DNA of 64,000 bases from Irpex lacteus (GCA_001986395.2 MQVO02000013.1:806001-870000), one strand, 5' to 3'; counted from the stretch's first letter, positions 38,533 to 52,009 are shown. Notes: generated from the sequence alone by a model not told the origin. Translations and numbers: made by a program.

Positions 38533-39052
38533 GGCTGGGACGTGATGGAAGGAGAGAAAGACGAGGGGGGATCGTCTAAGCTCGGCCTGGAGTATATATA
38601 CTGCTCTCGAAAGCCATCGTCAGTCGCGACCCCGTCGATCCTTTCAGTTAGGACGGCGTCGGTCCAATCACAACGCGTCGATGGGCGCTTTGTCTGACGT
38701 CACTACCCCTTCACGGCGTACCTCAGCTTTCCCACGTTGCCGCCACGAGTTGTCGAGGACAACGTTGGTCACTGACCATGGCCACGGAGAGCACAGATGG
38801 CGTGTGTCATGAATTGCACTGCAAAGATATCGATAACGCCAGCAGACTGGCAGGGTACGGGTATCAAAATATTGTAAATATTCGTCCATGGTCAATAGCT
38901 TAAATGAGAAGAGTATGTCAAGTACAGATGTGGGAGAGAAGGAGAGGCAGGAACAGAGGATAGCACCGATGCAAAAGGAACGGATAGGTGAGAGGGACAG
39001 CAACGACAAAGCCTGATACACAATATCACCGATGAGGCTCACAACGAGCCGA
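38533..39052 (-). promoter_or_regulatory. GDB1 promoter with TATA-like box
   Basis: A tatatata element at 38593-38600 sits about 60-70 bp before the GDB1 ATG, fitting a regulated metabolic gene. The rest of this 520 bp includes the 3' UTR of the LIM-RhoGAP gene; no other gene is seen. Confidence 0.5.
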
Positions 39053-42000
39053 TCAAGAACGCTGGCGGACAGCCTGCGATGAGTGCGAGGTAGATGGGAA
39101 CGGATGCACGTTCTCGCCACTGCTCCTCGACTGCACGAACGACGACGGCCTCGATGCAGACGTCGGTCGGGTAGGAGTTTGGACAGGTGGCGGTGGTGCC
39201 CAATCACCATTGCTGTTCCCGTTCGTCGAGTGACCATTGGGTATTCGAGGCTGTGGTGCCTGGATACTGGCCATGCCCTGCGATAAGGACGCCGGTGGGC
39301 CATTATAAGGAGAGTGAGGATGGTTGGGTGGAGACTGAGTTCGCTGAGGGCCGTTTCGCTGAGGGAAATCGGAGGGGGAAGGAGACGCGATGGGACCTCT
39401 GTCAGGATATTGGGAGTTCCCTTGTAGCGGCCTATAACATGTGTAAGCATCAACACTGAAGCCACCAAACTAGTGTGAACTTTACCTAGACTCCGATCTT
39501 GGAGGCATACCACGCGGATCATCAGGGCGACTAAAGTTGAATGGTGTCGAGCCACCGAGAGGCGACATTAAACCAGGTGTACGGCCAGACTGCTTGACTC
39601 GCTGATACATATCGCACTTCTTCAGGAACTCTTTGCTGGGAAGGTCCATGCTGTTCTGGAAGTAGTCCTGGTCCTGTAGGATCGGCAGGAACTCCTCTGG
39701 AACGCAGAAGAACTCGTCTTGATTCTCCAATAGAACGGTGACTACGCGTATGGCTCCGAAGCTCTGATCAGGGACACCGTCCCTACCCCTGGAATACAGA
39801 ATACTAGGGCAGATGACCGTGGCAAGGTTCTGCAAGTCCATCTTACTGCCTGTTTCCTCGTCCATGTGCGCGAACGACGCGACCCATTTGAGGAAAACAA
39901 AGAGGACTTCCATTGTGTCTCGATGGTGCTTCGGAAGGATGAGCGAAATCATATGCATAAGACGTTTTTGTTCCGCTTCGTTTGGCAAGGCTATAGTGAC
40001 ATCCATGAGCCCAAGTCTCGTTAGTTAATCAAAGACGCACATTGAGATGCGACCCATAAGCGATAGAGCTTGAACGTCAGCAGCGGGTCAGGCAGCTCGC
40101 GAAGGAACTTCTTCAACAACGCGGCCAGTTGTACGGCGTTATCCTGCGTTAGATCCACTGAAGATGGATCCCGGTCAATCGCATCCGTGAGTTCCTTGAG
40201 CCGTCTGATGTTGCCATTCTTTCGGAAGATACCCTCGACGGACAGGTCTTTTCTCTGATATCAGCTTCGTATACCTCCTCAGCAGTAGCACGACGTACCC
40301 ATCTGTCGCATCGCAGACACCACGTCGTCCACAAAGCTCGGTATTCTCAATGGTGTCCTCGAAGCGCCGTACAATGAATCAGCACCCTCCCTCTCGACCA
40401 ACAACTCCAACGGAATGCCGAACACCCCTGCCCGGCCGGATGAGCATTAATCACACTGCATTGCACACCAAGGTACATACCTTTCTTCTTCTGGTTCTTC
40501 TTGTCGTTCCCAGGCTTGAAGAACTTGTTCCAAAAGGAGTTCTTCTTGATCTCCACGAGTTCCAAGATCTCGTCCAAGTCAAACTGGTCCCGAAGGGCAG
40601 AACGTTGCAGCGCCAGTACAGCGGAGTGTCGAACGATAGTCAGCTCAACGGGGTTAAGTTCGGCGATGAATGGTATCGAACTCTCGCGAGGCAATGAGCG
40701 ATGTTGTTCTCGCGCGGTGACAGATTCGATGAGCTGCGGGATATCGGCCAACGTGATACCATCGTCCACACCTGGTAACTTCTGCTCATCAATGCCACCT
40801 GCCGGCGACGTCGGCGCAGACTCGTCCACGATCTTGACTTCTGTATTATTCCTCCCTAGGCTCGGACGAACGCTATCGTGCATCATGGGAGTCGTGATAT
40901 GTGGTCTCGATGGCCCAGCTTGTGATGGCCCCTGCGGCGGAGATTTCTGGAGCCTCGCTGGTTGGACGGATCGTTGTGAGACTTCGCGCTGGTACGACGG
41001 GACTTCGCTGGCATGTGCGACCTTGCCAGTGGGGCTTTCAACCACTCTCGAACGTATCGCCACTCGTGCTGTTGCCGATAGCTTGCGATCGAGGTGATTA
41101 GATTTGAGCCTGTTGATATCCTGGCCATAAGGATCCTCCTCGCCCTCCCGAGGTACAGGTGCAGCTATGAAATGTAAGAATCTAGCTCGACGACTCACAG
41201 TGGCAGGAACTTACAAGAAGGACTCGTCGAAATGACACCACGTTTCCTCAAGAGAACAAACAACCGCCTAAGCGCGACGTTCAGGAGGAAAGAATATTGC
41301 TCCAGCCGTGAGACAGGCTGAAACCCTCCGCGACAGCCATTACGTGCGTGATCCACACAGTAGATTGCAGTGGGAACAAAGCCAAATTGTGCCGTCTCTT
41401 TCATGGACTCTGGGTCGTACACGAAGATCTTGGTGTTTGCAGGTGGACGCCGTGCAGATGACAGCTTGGGAGCGTCCTTACCACCATCTCCTTTGTCCTT
41501 CTCGCCTTCAACTCTCCCCTGATCATCCTGTGTCTTAGATTCCTTCGGCTGCAGGACGGCGGCCGGGCGACCACATGTCGAGCACTGCAGACAGTGCGAA
41601 TGCCATCGTTGATACGTACCCAAACGCGCGCAGTCCTCCTCCACAGTTAGATTACACTTGACGCAAAGATCCGACGGTGGATTGACGACACTGATCTTCG
41701 CCAGAACAGGATCCCGAGGGCCGCTCGCGAAGGGAGCCTCGCCAGCGTTCTCTGGTGCCAAACTCTTGAAACCATACGTGACACCTTGCGTGCCTGCGTT
41801 GCCCTGTTCTGCAGAGGTAAGCATCTCCCCGTTGGCACGCTTCATCATGCGTTTAGCAGATGGGTTTCCTCCTTGGATCGCAAGCATGTGTAGCTTATCC
41901 AGGAAGGAACCGAGAGCATCGCGTACGTCCTGCTCGCGCTCAAGCTTCAAAGCGCCTGTCAAGGCGATACGTATCAAGATTTTCAAGTAATGCGCCAGAC

Positions 42001-43864
42001 CAGTCACAAGCGCAAGGAGCTCTTGTGTCATGCCCATCCGCCTGGCGCCAGTTTCCTGAGTGTGCGAGAGTAGAGTGAAAAGGTCCACGGTCTTGCGACA
42101 TAACATCCGCGCTTCTCTGACATGCGACATGCCTAGAGGGTGCCGTGTGAGCGTCTGCACTCTGCCCAAACGAGGAGGACCAACCTTTGAGGTTCAGCTG
42201 GGCGAAATGATACTCTAAGTCGTCGATAGACGCGAATAGGACTTCCACATGCAGGATGAACTTCTCCGCCATCCGGATAGCTTCGAGATATTGGCCATTG
42301 CTGACCTGTCTCAGCATATCCGAAATACACGCCGCACTTGACTCCTCGAATGCAGAGAGGACGCTGTGGTTTGACATGATCAGCGGTGATAGTACTTGAC
42401 AAGCCGTAGTACGTACGTCCAAATTCGATAGACCTGCTGTTCCATGCGCAGTTGTTTGTCTTTGAGCGAAATGGCTGTCTCCTTCTGCTCTTCCTCAACA
42501 TAAGAATTCTCGAGCGGCTGCTGATCAACGCTTTCCGTAGATGGTTGTAGGCTGTTTGGTCTCCTAACATTTACCTTCACATTCCAGAACTTTGGATTTG
42601 GCGTATTAGCGAATGTTGATAATATGAACAGGTACCACTCACCTTGTTGATCATATAACACTCCGGATGCCAGCATTCGTCTCGCATATTCCTGTTGATT
42701 TCCACGAACTGTTTCAGGATAGCGCTGTTGCAACCTGCACACTTTGTTGCAAATCGTGTCGAGTAGTGGAAGTGACAGTATACGTCCCCGTCGTGTTCGT
42801 AATAAGAATCCTGAGGTCCGAAAAGCGTTGTGCATACAGAACACGTGAAATGGTCCACATGAAACTTTTTGTCTGATGAAGGAGAAGGTTAGACATTGAA
42901 GTTACAAAGAGCGTATAACATACTGCACGCCGTGATGTAACTGCCTCGTAGAGCTTGACCGCATTTCGCACAGATCAGATTGAGTCGACGGAAATAATCC
43001 CTCTCGCAGAGAGGATGTTGCTTGCCATCGGCACCATCGATGGGAAAGAATTTCGACGCAACAACAGTCCCACAATCCTAGCAGGGTGTTTAACATAGGG
43101 GTGGTGCATACATGACAAACGACTCACCAAGCATTTAAAGCAGTTCAAATGGTAGACAGCTCCCAGTGCGCGAACGAACGCCCCGGACATCGGTTTGCCA
43201 CAGGCTGTGCATATCCTGTAAAATCATAAGATTAGCCAAGTAGTGCGGGATGATCGAATAGTCAAGTTGAAGATATGCGATGAAGTCTCGCTTGCTCCGC
43301 TAAGGACACTTACGAGGAGGCTACACTAGTACTCGACGTATGCGCAGTAGATGGGGCTGCATTTGATGTCGGACCAGTGTCGTTATTAGATGAGCTCTCC
43401 GACGACTCTGAATCTGCGCTTTGGGCTCGACGTTTTTGCGGGTCGAAGCCATCTGGAGCAGCGTGCGCATAGCTGACGGAGGCTGAGGGGGTGGTCGGTC
43501 TGCTAGCGTTCGAGAAAGTTGGTCTGCCAGAGGGGCCAGCAGAAAGATCCAGATTGTTATTCTGGCTGAAACTCCCATGATTGAGGTCCTCGCTATGCGC
43601 GTGATGTTGGTCGAAAGACTTGAGTTTCCTGGATTCAAGATCGTGCGGTGAACTGACAGTAGAAGCTCGGGTAGGGAAATTAGGCCTGTCAGGTAGGTGT
43701 GGGGAGGGTCCTACAGGCGCAGACATAGGGCCGTTGCGAGGTGAGGTCGACATAGGAGGGTGAAGGCGGGCATCTTGGTCTTCAGCCATGTAAGCCAGGG
43801 CCGATTGAGCAGGGGGAGAGCCAGACAGCTTCTGCTGGCGGGCTTGATCCGCAGAAGAGCTCAT
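39053..43864 (-). CDS. rga1: LIM-domain RhoGAP (Rga1/Rga2-like)
   Basis: Twelve exons join in phase to 1398 residues: 43314-43864, 43128-43215, 42924-43077, 42643-42872, 42417-42589, 42185-42363, 41215-42132, 40481-41164, 40299-40427, 40041-40247, 39486-39990, 39053-39431. After a Ser/Pro-rich N-terminus of about 185 residues come two complete LIM domains (ICTACGKPMSG onward; LICAKCGQALRG onward). A partial third starts at KCAGCNSAIL, and a split zinc finger lies near CVKCNLTVEEDC. A RhoGAP domain starts near residue 993 with VFGIPLELL. Its arginine finger is Arg1044 in GIFRKNG, so catalysis is expected. The C-terminus is Pro/Ser-rich. Rga proteins turn off Cdc42 at sites of polarised growth. 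Confidence 0.93.
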
Positions 43865-44740
43865 GAGGACCGCGCCGAGTTCGAGTGCGTCGCCAGGGCG
43901 GTCCTATGCGAAGATTACGAAGATGAGAGTCGGGAGACGGCGACAACGTCGGAAAAGGTGATGAGCGGCAGCGACAACCAGGGCGCTGAGCGCTCAGGCG
44001 CTACATGCCAAACGGGCTAATTGCTGTGACACCCATGTGACCTCCTCCCCGCTCGGCGGAGCGTCACTGTCACACAGGGGACGAAATGCGCCCGCCTCGG
44101 GCGCTTTATCCATAGTAATCCCGACCCCGTCACGGTTGACTTCAAAAAGTTCTTGTCGGTGAACGTGTAGTATGTACATGTCTCTCACAGTTTCCGTTCG
44201 ATTCTCAGTACCAACAAGATAATGTTCCTATGCAGCACCAATATAGTCACTCGGCTGTCAATGTAGCACGGCGCTATGCCGACACGGCCGGCTGAATGAC
44301 TATGACTTCTCAGATATCTTCGAATTCGAGTCGAGCAGTATTCTGCTGTGCTAGGGCAGCATCGCTCGGCGAGTGGTTGTGTTTCCTGTCAAGATCTGTT
44401 GCATTTGTCTTCTCATCGAAACTAAACTATCACGGCAGCACGCAATATTTATTTACCGCTCATCCCCCTAGCCTAAGTGGAACCTGAGGCGAAGTAGCCA
44501 TGTCGGTTAATTTTCCTGCATCATTTCATATGAAGCCCTTCGGGATATCTTAGTTGACATCTGTATAACCTTGTTGTAACGGCATTGCTCTTGTAAACCC
44601 CATGACTATCACCCGCTCGAGTGGTCAAAATTTCCGTGTGTTACGATAGAAAAATACTACAGTACATTAGTACGCTCCAGGCGATACAGAGAGATAGTGA
44701 AACTATAGCTAGGTCCGTAAAGTAGCAGTAAGTAGACCTA
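43865..44740. other. intergenic, no gene seen
   Basis: About 880 bp between the RhoGAP start and the amidase stop on the same strand. Apart from a CG-rich segment just upstream of the RhoGAP ATG, nothing stands out. Confidence 0.45.
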
Positions 44741-47128
44741 TTAATCTGTGTGCAGCGCCTCCCAGCTACCAGGACCGAAAGAACGCGAGCCGAGAACAGA
44801 GTCAACAACCTTCATGATGGCTAGCACCTTTTCCTCCTCCCACTTCCTCCCGGCGATTTGGATGCCAACGGGGAGTCCAGCCATCTTCTTCGCATTGTAT
44901 ACAGAGTTCTTTCCTTTATAAAGGAGAGCATGCAAAAGCGGCGAGGAGTTAACTCCCCGCTGCTTCTCTTCGTACCACTCCGGCGTGACTTCGTCTGTGG
45001 TTGGGTCAACTCTAGTAACGGGTACTATACCGACGGGGTTGTCCAAGAGGTTGTATAATATTGTTGATCCACATATCGACGCCACGCGTGCTACCGCACT
45101 GCAGAACTAAGTAAGAGATTTAGTTGTCGTCAGAAAAGTTGTACACACCGATGTGGCAAGGCTGGAACAGCTTGCACAGGAGCAATAATAGCGTCATAAC
45201 GGCCATCTGCCCAGAGCTGCAATTGCTTGTTAAACACTATTTGCTGTCAGGTGCACCAATATAATCTTTACCTTCTGGTTCATATGCCTACTGAACGCTC
45301 TCGCCTCAGCCGTCAGTGAATAGAATTCGTCGATAGACTTCGTCCTGGTGAGACGCAGGACGGTCGCTATGAATGAGTCTCCCAAGACGTGCTCGACTGC
45401 CCATGCGAGGAGGTACCGAGCCCAACCTTCATTCCTGTGGTGAGAATACGCTCTGAATGCTTCTCGGCCATTACGCACCCCATAGCTTAGGCCCCATCTC
45501 AACGGTCGAAAGCTCGTATTGCTAGAGAAGAGTCATGTATTCAGCAAGGCATATCGACAAAGTGACACATAGCTTAATAAGGTTGTACCTTTGGATCTTG
45601 GCCTATGGGTCTGAATAGAGTCTTGTTTCCATCTGAGCTAATCAATGCAAGGAAACGCTGCATTGCCTTGTCAGCTGGGAGTAAAGTTTCATATTAGCAA
45701 ATGCATTGGCAAAGCGCCATAGAGACGCCGCACTTTCCACCGGAAATGGTAGTTCGATGCATTCGTGACCTGCACGACGCAAGGCAGCCACAGTTTCGAG
45801 TACTGCTCGCTGGCAAGCGGGCGAACTGCGGATGTAATTGTCTAACGTGCAATGTCAGCGGCGTCCTTTCAACGTCATCTTCACGCATCGACGCACCAGT
45901 TGTATAGTACCCAAATGTCAACTTTGCGGGCAATACGGCCTCTCGATAGGGTATCGGAGCGATGGTGCAGTCTTCCTTGGCTTTACCTACCACCGCACGA
46001 AAGGCAAGGTCTAGGTCTTCGACTGATCTATGAACGGTGATTAGCTTTGGATGCAATTGAGGTTTACTACTCAATTATGAGACCCACCGTCCCATAGGTC
46101 CAGTCACCGTCGTTATCGCCTCAAAGCCAGGCATAGCATCTGTCCCTCATGTCCTGTCAAAGAAGGCCTCATATCTCGTATAGAGCGCACCTCTCATGCC
46201 ACCGGCGCTGATTCGCCCATGGGCAGGCTTCAGTGAGTATATCCCGCAGTAGCCAGTAGGTATCCTCATGCTTCCTCCGACGTCACTTCCCCACCCCAGT
46301 GCACTTCCGTCCATTGCGAGAAGGGCTGCCTCACCGCCTGTTGACCCTCCCGATGTGTGGGCACTGCTGTAAGGGTTGGTGGTACGCCCCCACATCGGGT
46401 TCACACACTCGAAAAACATTAATGTCTGGGATAAGTTCGTTTTAACGAATGGAATCCCTCCTGCATCTCTAACGAGCCTGACAAGCTGACAGGTGTACGT
46501 GAGGTTCTCGAAGCGATTTTGAATGATGCATGCCCACACACCTCTGCATCGGATTCGGAAGGTTGGTCAGCAAACACCGTGTGTCCCATGGTTGTGTCAT
46601 ATCCCGCGATATGAACTGAATTGGAGCGTAAGCAAACATGTAAGCAGAAGCATGCTAGTATTCACATAGGTCCTTGAAGCTCATTGGTACTCCGTGTAGA
46701 GGACCTTTGAGCTCTCCCGTGGTCTGAAAGTGCGTGTCGAGCTTCTGTGCCTCTACACGCGCCTCGTCGAGAAAGACTGAAATCAGAGCATAACCTTATA
46801 TTAGTGGCAGAATCTGAGAGAAGCGCGTATGACCCACTTTCAGTCAGACAATTAGTAACGGCATGGGCTCTTGCTGCTTGGCCAATGTACGCTTCTAGCA
46901 CTTCGGAGGCAGTCCACTCTCGTGACGAGATCTTTTGAACAATTTCTGAAGCTATTGAGGTTCGGTCAACGTCATAGCTTCTGTGACATGAAGAAGTTTA
47001 CCAGTAGCTGTAAGATATGGAGAACGGTCTGGTGAGACCTCAGTATGGACAGTATCGAGTTTGCGCTTCCGAGTTTGTTGCTTCTGTTGCACGGTCCTTT
47101 CCCAGGACGGGGTCCAGAAAGGCCACAT
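44741..47128 (-). CDS. amidase-signature hydrolase, one phase mismatch
   Basis: Twelve exons are visible: 47002-47128, 46838-46951, 46666-46776, 46542-46615, 46191-46485, 46088-46145, 45897-46027, 45734-45841, 45589-45674, 45272-45521, 45149-45216, 44741-45098. They total about 593 codons but sum to 1780 nt, one too many. The amidase-signature triad is present: Lys115 in PMSFKDL, the cis-Ser of SGGSTGGE near 187-194, and the nucleophile Ser in GSDVGGSMR near 214. It resembles fungal acetamidase and fatty-acid-amide-hydrolase enzymes; the substrate is not predictable. Between the exon ending DPK (45589) and the next frame (FRPLRWGLSYG) no GT-AG pair keeps the phase. Thus an indel, a noncanonical intron or a missed microexon is likely. 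The first exon is also uncertain. Confidence 0.8.
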
Positions 47129-47980
47129 GGGTGCCAAAGGATGACAAGCTATTGGTAGGAAAGGTGTTTAGTCTGGGAGTGCTAAGCGATATGCTGCAGG
47201 CTCTTTATATGTTGCGTGGCCGCCCATGCTCGTAAACAGGGATAACAATCCGGCTGCAGTTCCCTGCTAGTGTAAGTTCTGTCGGGCCTCGACTAGACAG
47301 TCATTACGGCACTCGAGTTTTTGCGTACCTTTACGCTCGTTTATCAGAGCTTGTCTGCATCGGCGATTGTAAGTTCAAGCCACTGAAACAGCGGATCGCT
47401 GGAACGGAACGCATCGAGGTCCCACTGGGGACTTGCTTTTGTTTTACTACTACGCGCGCGCCCAACTGTCAGAGGGTTAGCAGTGTCTGTGATGAGGAGA
47501 ACTAAATACCCAGGCTGTGTGCGCGGGTTCGTCGGATTCGTATAGAACAGTGAATAGCAATATATCATCCTCTAAAACTACCTGCGTAGCGTGTGGTATA
47601 CCTATTGATCCGCATCCATGGGAACGCCGCGTAGCCTCGTGTATCACGCATGGGGCTTGAGCTTGTATGGCATTCTTCAGTCGACGTTCCAAGGATCGAA
47701 CGCTTCGCACCAACTGCGACGGAAGCTCTTGAGCCAAGTATACAGAATGAATATAACTTCCAGGCCGCAGCATACTACAGCAAGTTCGCATACGTACCGA
47801 CTGCCTAAATAACCTTCGAGATTCACAGAATCTGGTAAACCGAACGAGAGAAAGGCCACAACCATAAGCAACTGTGTCGGAGATGAAAAGAATAACAAGA
47901 AATAGGAGCAGGCACAGGCACATAGAATGAGCATTTCCATCATCATTTCCTCGCGCAAATCATCTCCTCAGCCTAGCGGC
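47129..47980. other. unresolved region, possible small gene
   Basis: Includes the amidase promoter. Minus-strand frames between 47344 and 47958 have some coding flavour (a hydrophobic start at 47958; the end segment QWLELTIADADKL at 47344), but I could not join them with splice sites in one phase. Confidence 0.25.
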
Positions 47981-50900
47981 TCACTGCACGATTTCGTCCT
48001 CCGCATCACTTGCCATCGTTCGACGTTCGAACATAGAAGCACGGCTGGCGCTGCTTCTCTTCACATGGCTGGCAGTCGGTCGAGAGGGTGATCGAGCTTG
48101 TCCCGGGCTCCCAGGGCTCTCTGGCCTTGCAATACCAGCGCCTCCAACAGAGGTTCTGTTGTTGAAGTTATTGACCAAACTGCTCACCGATCCGTTACTA
48201 GCACGTGGACCTCTTGTTACTGGACGTGGTCCCCGGGCGCCGGCAGGTGCCGCGTTTCCTGTCGTCGCAGACGAGCGACGAGAAAGGGGGACCTTCGTTG
48301 GTGAAGCATCACGGCCGGTCCGAGGAGTGGTCGGCCTACTGAAGCCTGGCCGAGGAGATACTGCAGGTGGCGGCGGGGACTCCGGTTCCGACGGTGGATC
48401 TGTGAAAGAAGGCATGGGCAGAGATTCATGCTCTTCAACGTCTTGATGTGGGTTTGGCAGAGTGTCAGGTTCTTCAGGAGGAGGCTCTTTGAATTGCGGA
48501 CGAGGAGGTAGGTCATCATCTTCAGGAGGAGGTGACTTGAAACGAGGCGGTGCTTGTGGCGGGCTCGCAGGGGCCACCGGAGCAGGTGGAGAAGCCGATA
48601 CCGTAGGTGCCAAAGGTGGTGGGGGAGGTATCCTCGAATAGTCTGGTGCGGTTAATTCAGGGGAAGCAGCCACTGGAGGCGGGGGAGGAATGACGGGAGC
48701 TTGGGAGATGGATTCAGGCTCAGCGGTAACGCTGATGGTGGGTGACGGAGCCAAGGTCTCGGTGGGAGGAGCAGGAGCAGAAGGTTTAGCAGCGGATGGT
48801 GGCAACGGTGGGACAGGTGGGGGAGACTTGGCTATGATGCCACGTTGTGCTAGCTGCTGCGCGGCCAATTCTTTCAAATCAGCGCCCTCGCTGATTCGAC
48901 TACGACTCATCCTCATGTCCATGGGCCGAGTGCGCTTGCGAATAGGAACTTTCCTCTCAGAGTCTCGTTTTTTCTTCGCAATTGTCGGTGGCAGTATCTG
49001 GGTATACTTTTGCACGAGGTCGATGAACAAGACTACCAACACAGTCATTAGCACATGCAGCCATATCGTAACATTTTGAACGACTCACGAGTAGGATGCC
49101 GGTCTTGAATGGAGAACTTGTTTTCCACCTTAGGCCTGAGAATGGCTGGTAAAATTTTTGGGAATTCAGTCTCGCCGGAAACATGTGTTAGCACCAAGGC
49201 GTACCTCTGCCGAGACCCAATCCAAGCTTGGTGACGAAAACGTCGTTTGGTTCTTCGGGCCCGGAGGTCGCATCTACCAGCCTGACAATAGTTCGGTAAG
49301 TTTTGCCACTAGATAAACTATAAAGATGAACACGAACTCTCTTAGATGCTTGATCAGCGTGTCCAGGACGAGCAGGTGGACACGGGGTAGCTTCTGAAGG
49401 GCTGTCTGAAGGTCCTGAATGTGTTGCTCCTCTGATGATTGATCCTCCGTCTTCGCCGCGCCAACTGAGATATGACATGTTAGCGACATATTAAACTAGG
49501 TACGCAGTGTCATACCTGTTGGATACAGTTTACGGAAGTCATCCCAGCCTTCGTAGGTGCAGAGAGGAGGGTCTAATTCGAGCAGCCACAGCTTCACGGC
49601 ACTGGCCAGCACAGGCGCGTCATACTTGGACAGGGTGTCATCAGGGATGTCTTGCATGGCTGGTACGGCGTTGAGAGTCTCTCGGAGATGATGCACTGCC
49701 ACAAGAGGGACTTCGTAGATCCACGTCTTTCGCTTCTCCGAGTTATCTGGTAACTTCGAGTAGGCATCGTTGAGTGCGGATAGCAACGCAGCGAGAGCAG
49801 GATGAATCAGGTCCTTCCTCTCTTCGTTGGTGGTCCCGTTCCCATTCCAGTAACCAGCGTCGGCCCAGCGTCTCAGATCAAGACCAAACACGACGTCGGA
49901 TTCGTCGTGCGAGAGCGACTCATATACGTGCGCCGTAGGACGGAAAGGTCCAGTGCGGAACTGCTCGATGATAGCTTTGAGATCAGACTCGGGTTGGTAA
50001 GCAGCGATCAACGTCGACGAGCGTTCGATGGATTCCGCGCTGCCCATCAAGAGCGCTTCGACACAGTCCTTGTACTGGGCGAGAACTGTTGGACAGCTAT
50101 CAGTTTCATGCCCGAGAACCCCAGCCAACCGTGTACTCACCAGTCTTGACGGCACGGAGGCGATCGATCTCCCACTGCTGCAGCTTCTTCAATGTATCTT
50201 CAATCCGTTCCTCAAGACCCAGACGTTGTCTATCCAGATTCCTGACAGCGGTCTTGTATTCTTGATCTGCAGCCTCCGCTTCGCGGCGAGCTCTCACATA
50301 GGGAGCCTCAGCATTCGGGTTCGGCTGGAGTGCCTTAGTCACGAGGTTTGCGAAGCCACCTGCCCGTTTGGCGACGTTCTCTGCAAGGGGACTCAGGTTC
50401 TTCTCCAGAGGTGAGATAATCTTGTCCTCTCTCGTCTTTGGAACAGTCAGATTGAAGGCCTAATTGTAACAGAGTGTGAGTACGAACAAATGTATCAGGA
50501 CGATCAGGGGTACGCACCTTCGCTCTAAACTGGAAGAACGCTTCATCCGAGTTCTCGTATTCATTGCCCAGCTCTCCCAGCCGTCTGAGCAGACCATGCT
50601 TCTCCGTCAGCTCTTTCGCGGTATCTTCGGCGCGATCCAGGTTGCCTGAAAGGATGTCGATATTCTCACGTAGCCAGGTCGTAAACTCCTCGCCAGTGAA
50701 TGCGTCTTGGTATTCACCGAGCAGAGGGAAACGAACGGGTCGCAATGGCAGCTCCTTCTTTGCCTTTACGAGTAAATCGCTCAGCTCCTGAGGAGTGAAC
50801 GAGATACCTGCCACTACAATCGGAGGGGCCGGTGGAGGAGGCACAGGATTGGTCTCGAGCTTGGTCGGGGGCAGTGGAGGCGACAAAGGTGGCGGTGAAG

Positions 50901-52009
50901 CCAGAAGGGGAGCGTTGTCGTCATCGTCCGTAGCCCGCCCTTTACCCTTGTCCACCTTAGGTGCTGTCTTCTCCTCAGCGTCGGCGTCGAAGTGAACTTC
51001 AGGTTTCTGCGGCGCGGGTGCTGGAGAAGCCGCAGACGTAGAAGTCAGGCGGAATTCTTTGAGACGGGCGGTGATACGCTCGGACATCGTCTGTTGTCGC
51101 TGTGGGGCACGAGGTGTTGTGCGTTTATCTTGAGGCTTCAGGCTGGGCGACGTGTACGTGTCGCCCGCGGGTTGGGTAATGGGCGCAAAGCGAACACTAC
51201 CGGTGTATTCAGCGACGCGATAATGGGCGCGGATATCAGTTCACGTACTCATCTTCCATCTCGTCTGCCTTGTGTGTTTTGGTCACGTAGATGTTCTTCA
51301 ATCCAGCAATCTTGTTTTGTTCGTCAGAGACATCGACGAGACAGTGACGACTTTACTGCTTACATCGCGTTGGGCATCCTCGTACGCGCGAAGGTATCCA
51401 TCCACAATGGTCGCTTTCGTAGCATGCAAGCGTTCCTGACAAGCCATGAATTCATTCTCGAGACCTCATCCTTGAAGATGAAACCTACCTTGTATCCAAA
51501 AGCCCATTGCGCGAACGGATCGGCTATCTTGGTCTGGAGATCTTTCGCAGCGTCAGCGTGGACCTTGCCTTCCGCCACAGACTCTTCCTTCAATCCAAGA
51601 AATGCCAAAGGCAATGATGCGCCACTTTCCACGTCAAACGCTTTACCTGGAAACTGTTCAGCGCCACGTAGTCCGAGTGCTCGCACACTAGAGACTTACT
51701 GGAAGGATCGGGGGTGGTCAATGCACTTGCAAGGGCTGCTTCGGCAGCTGCTCGTGTCTATACAACCAAGCTCGTCAGCTATGAGCGCATTCGCATAACG
51801 AGTGATACGCACCTTGATGAAAGCTACAATCTCTTCGTTCTGTAATACTCCCTATACACGGATGAACTGAGATGAGGTACAGTGCTCCCTGGAGATTTAG
51901 CCGGTACACATACCTTCTCCAACTGGCTAAACAATACTTCTAGACCTGTCCTATAGTCCTGGGACCAGAACGAGTTCTGAAATGTCAAGGGGAGCGTCAC
52001 GCCTGCCAT
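47981..52009 (-). CDS. rgd2: F-BAR/DEP/RhoGAP protein (Rgd2-like)
   Basis: Thirteen exons join in phase to 1121 residues: 51914-52009, 51813-51851, 51700-51757, 51489-51646, 51364-51435, 51250-51311, 50518-51196, 50141-50459, 49516-50085, 49338-49464, 49205-49281, 49089-49145, 47981-49032. The N-terminus (LTFQNSFWSQDYRTGLEVLF) begins an F-BAR domain. The F-BAR is interrupted by a disordered insert and a DEP domain (about 300-385, FTGEEFTTWLREN) and resumes with coiled-coil sequence to about 540. A RhoGAP-like domain follows (WIYEVPL to LGLGLGR). At the arginine-finger position stands Glu619. The last 340 residues are Pro-rich. A separate start at 51087 was rejected because upstream exons join it in frame. 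Role by family: membrane-curvature and Rho signalling at growth sites. Confidence 0.88.

Noticed and set aside
42560..42575. An 11-nt GTAAATGTTAG 'intron' in the LIM-RhoGAP gene
   Set aside because: Far too short to splice, and the frame continues through it without a stop.
50518..51087. A separate gene starting at the ATG at 51087
   Set aside because: Six upstream exons join this frame exactly and supply the F-BAR N-terminus expected for an Rgd2-like protein, so 51087 is an internal Met.
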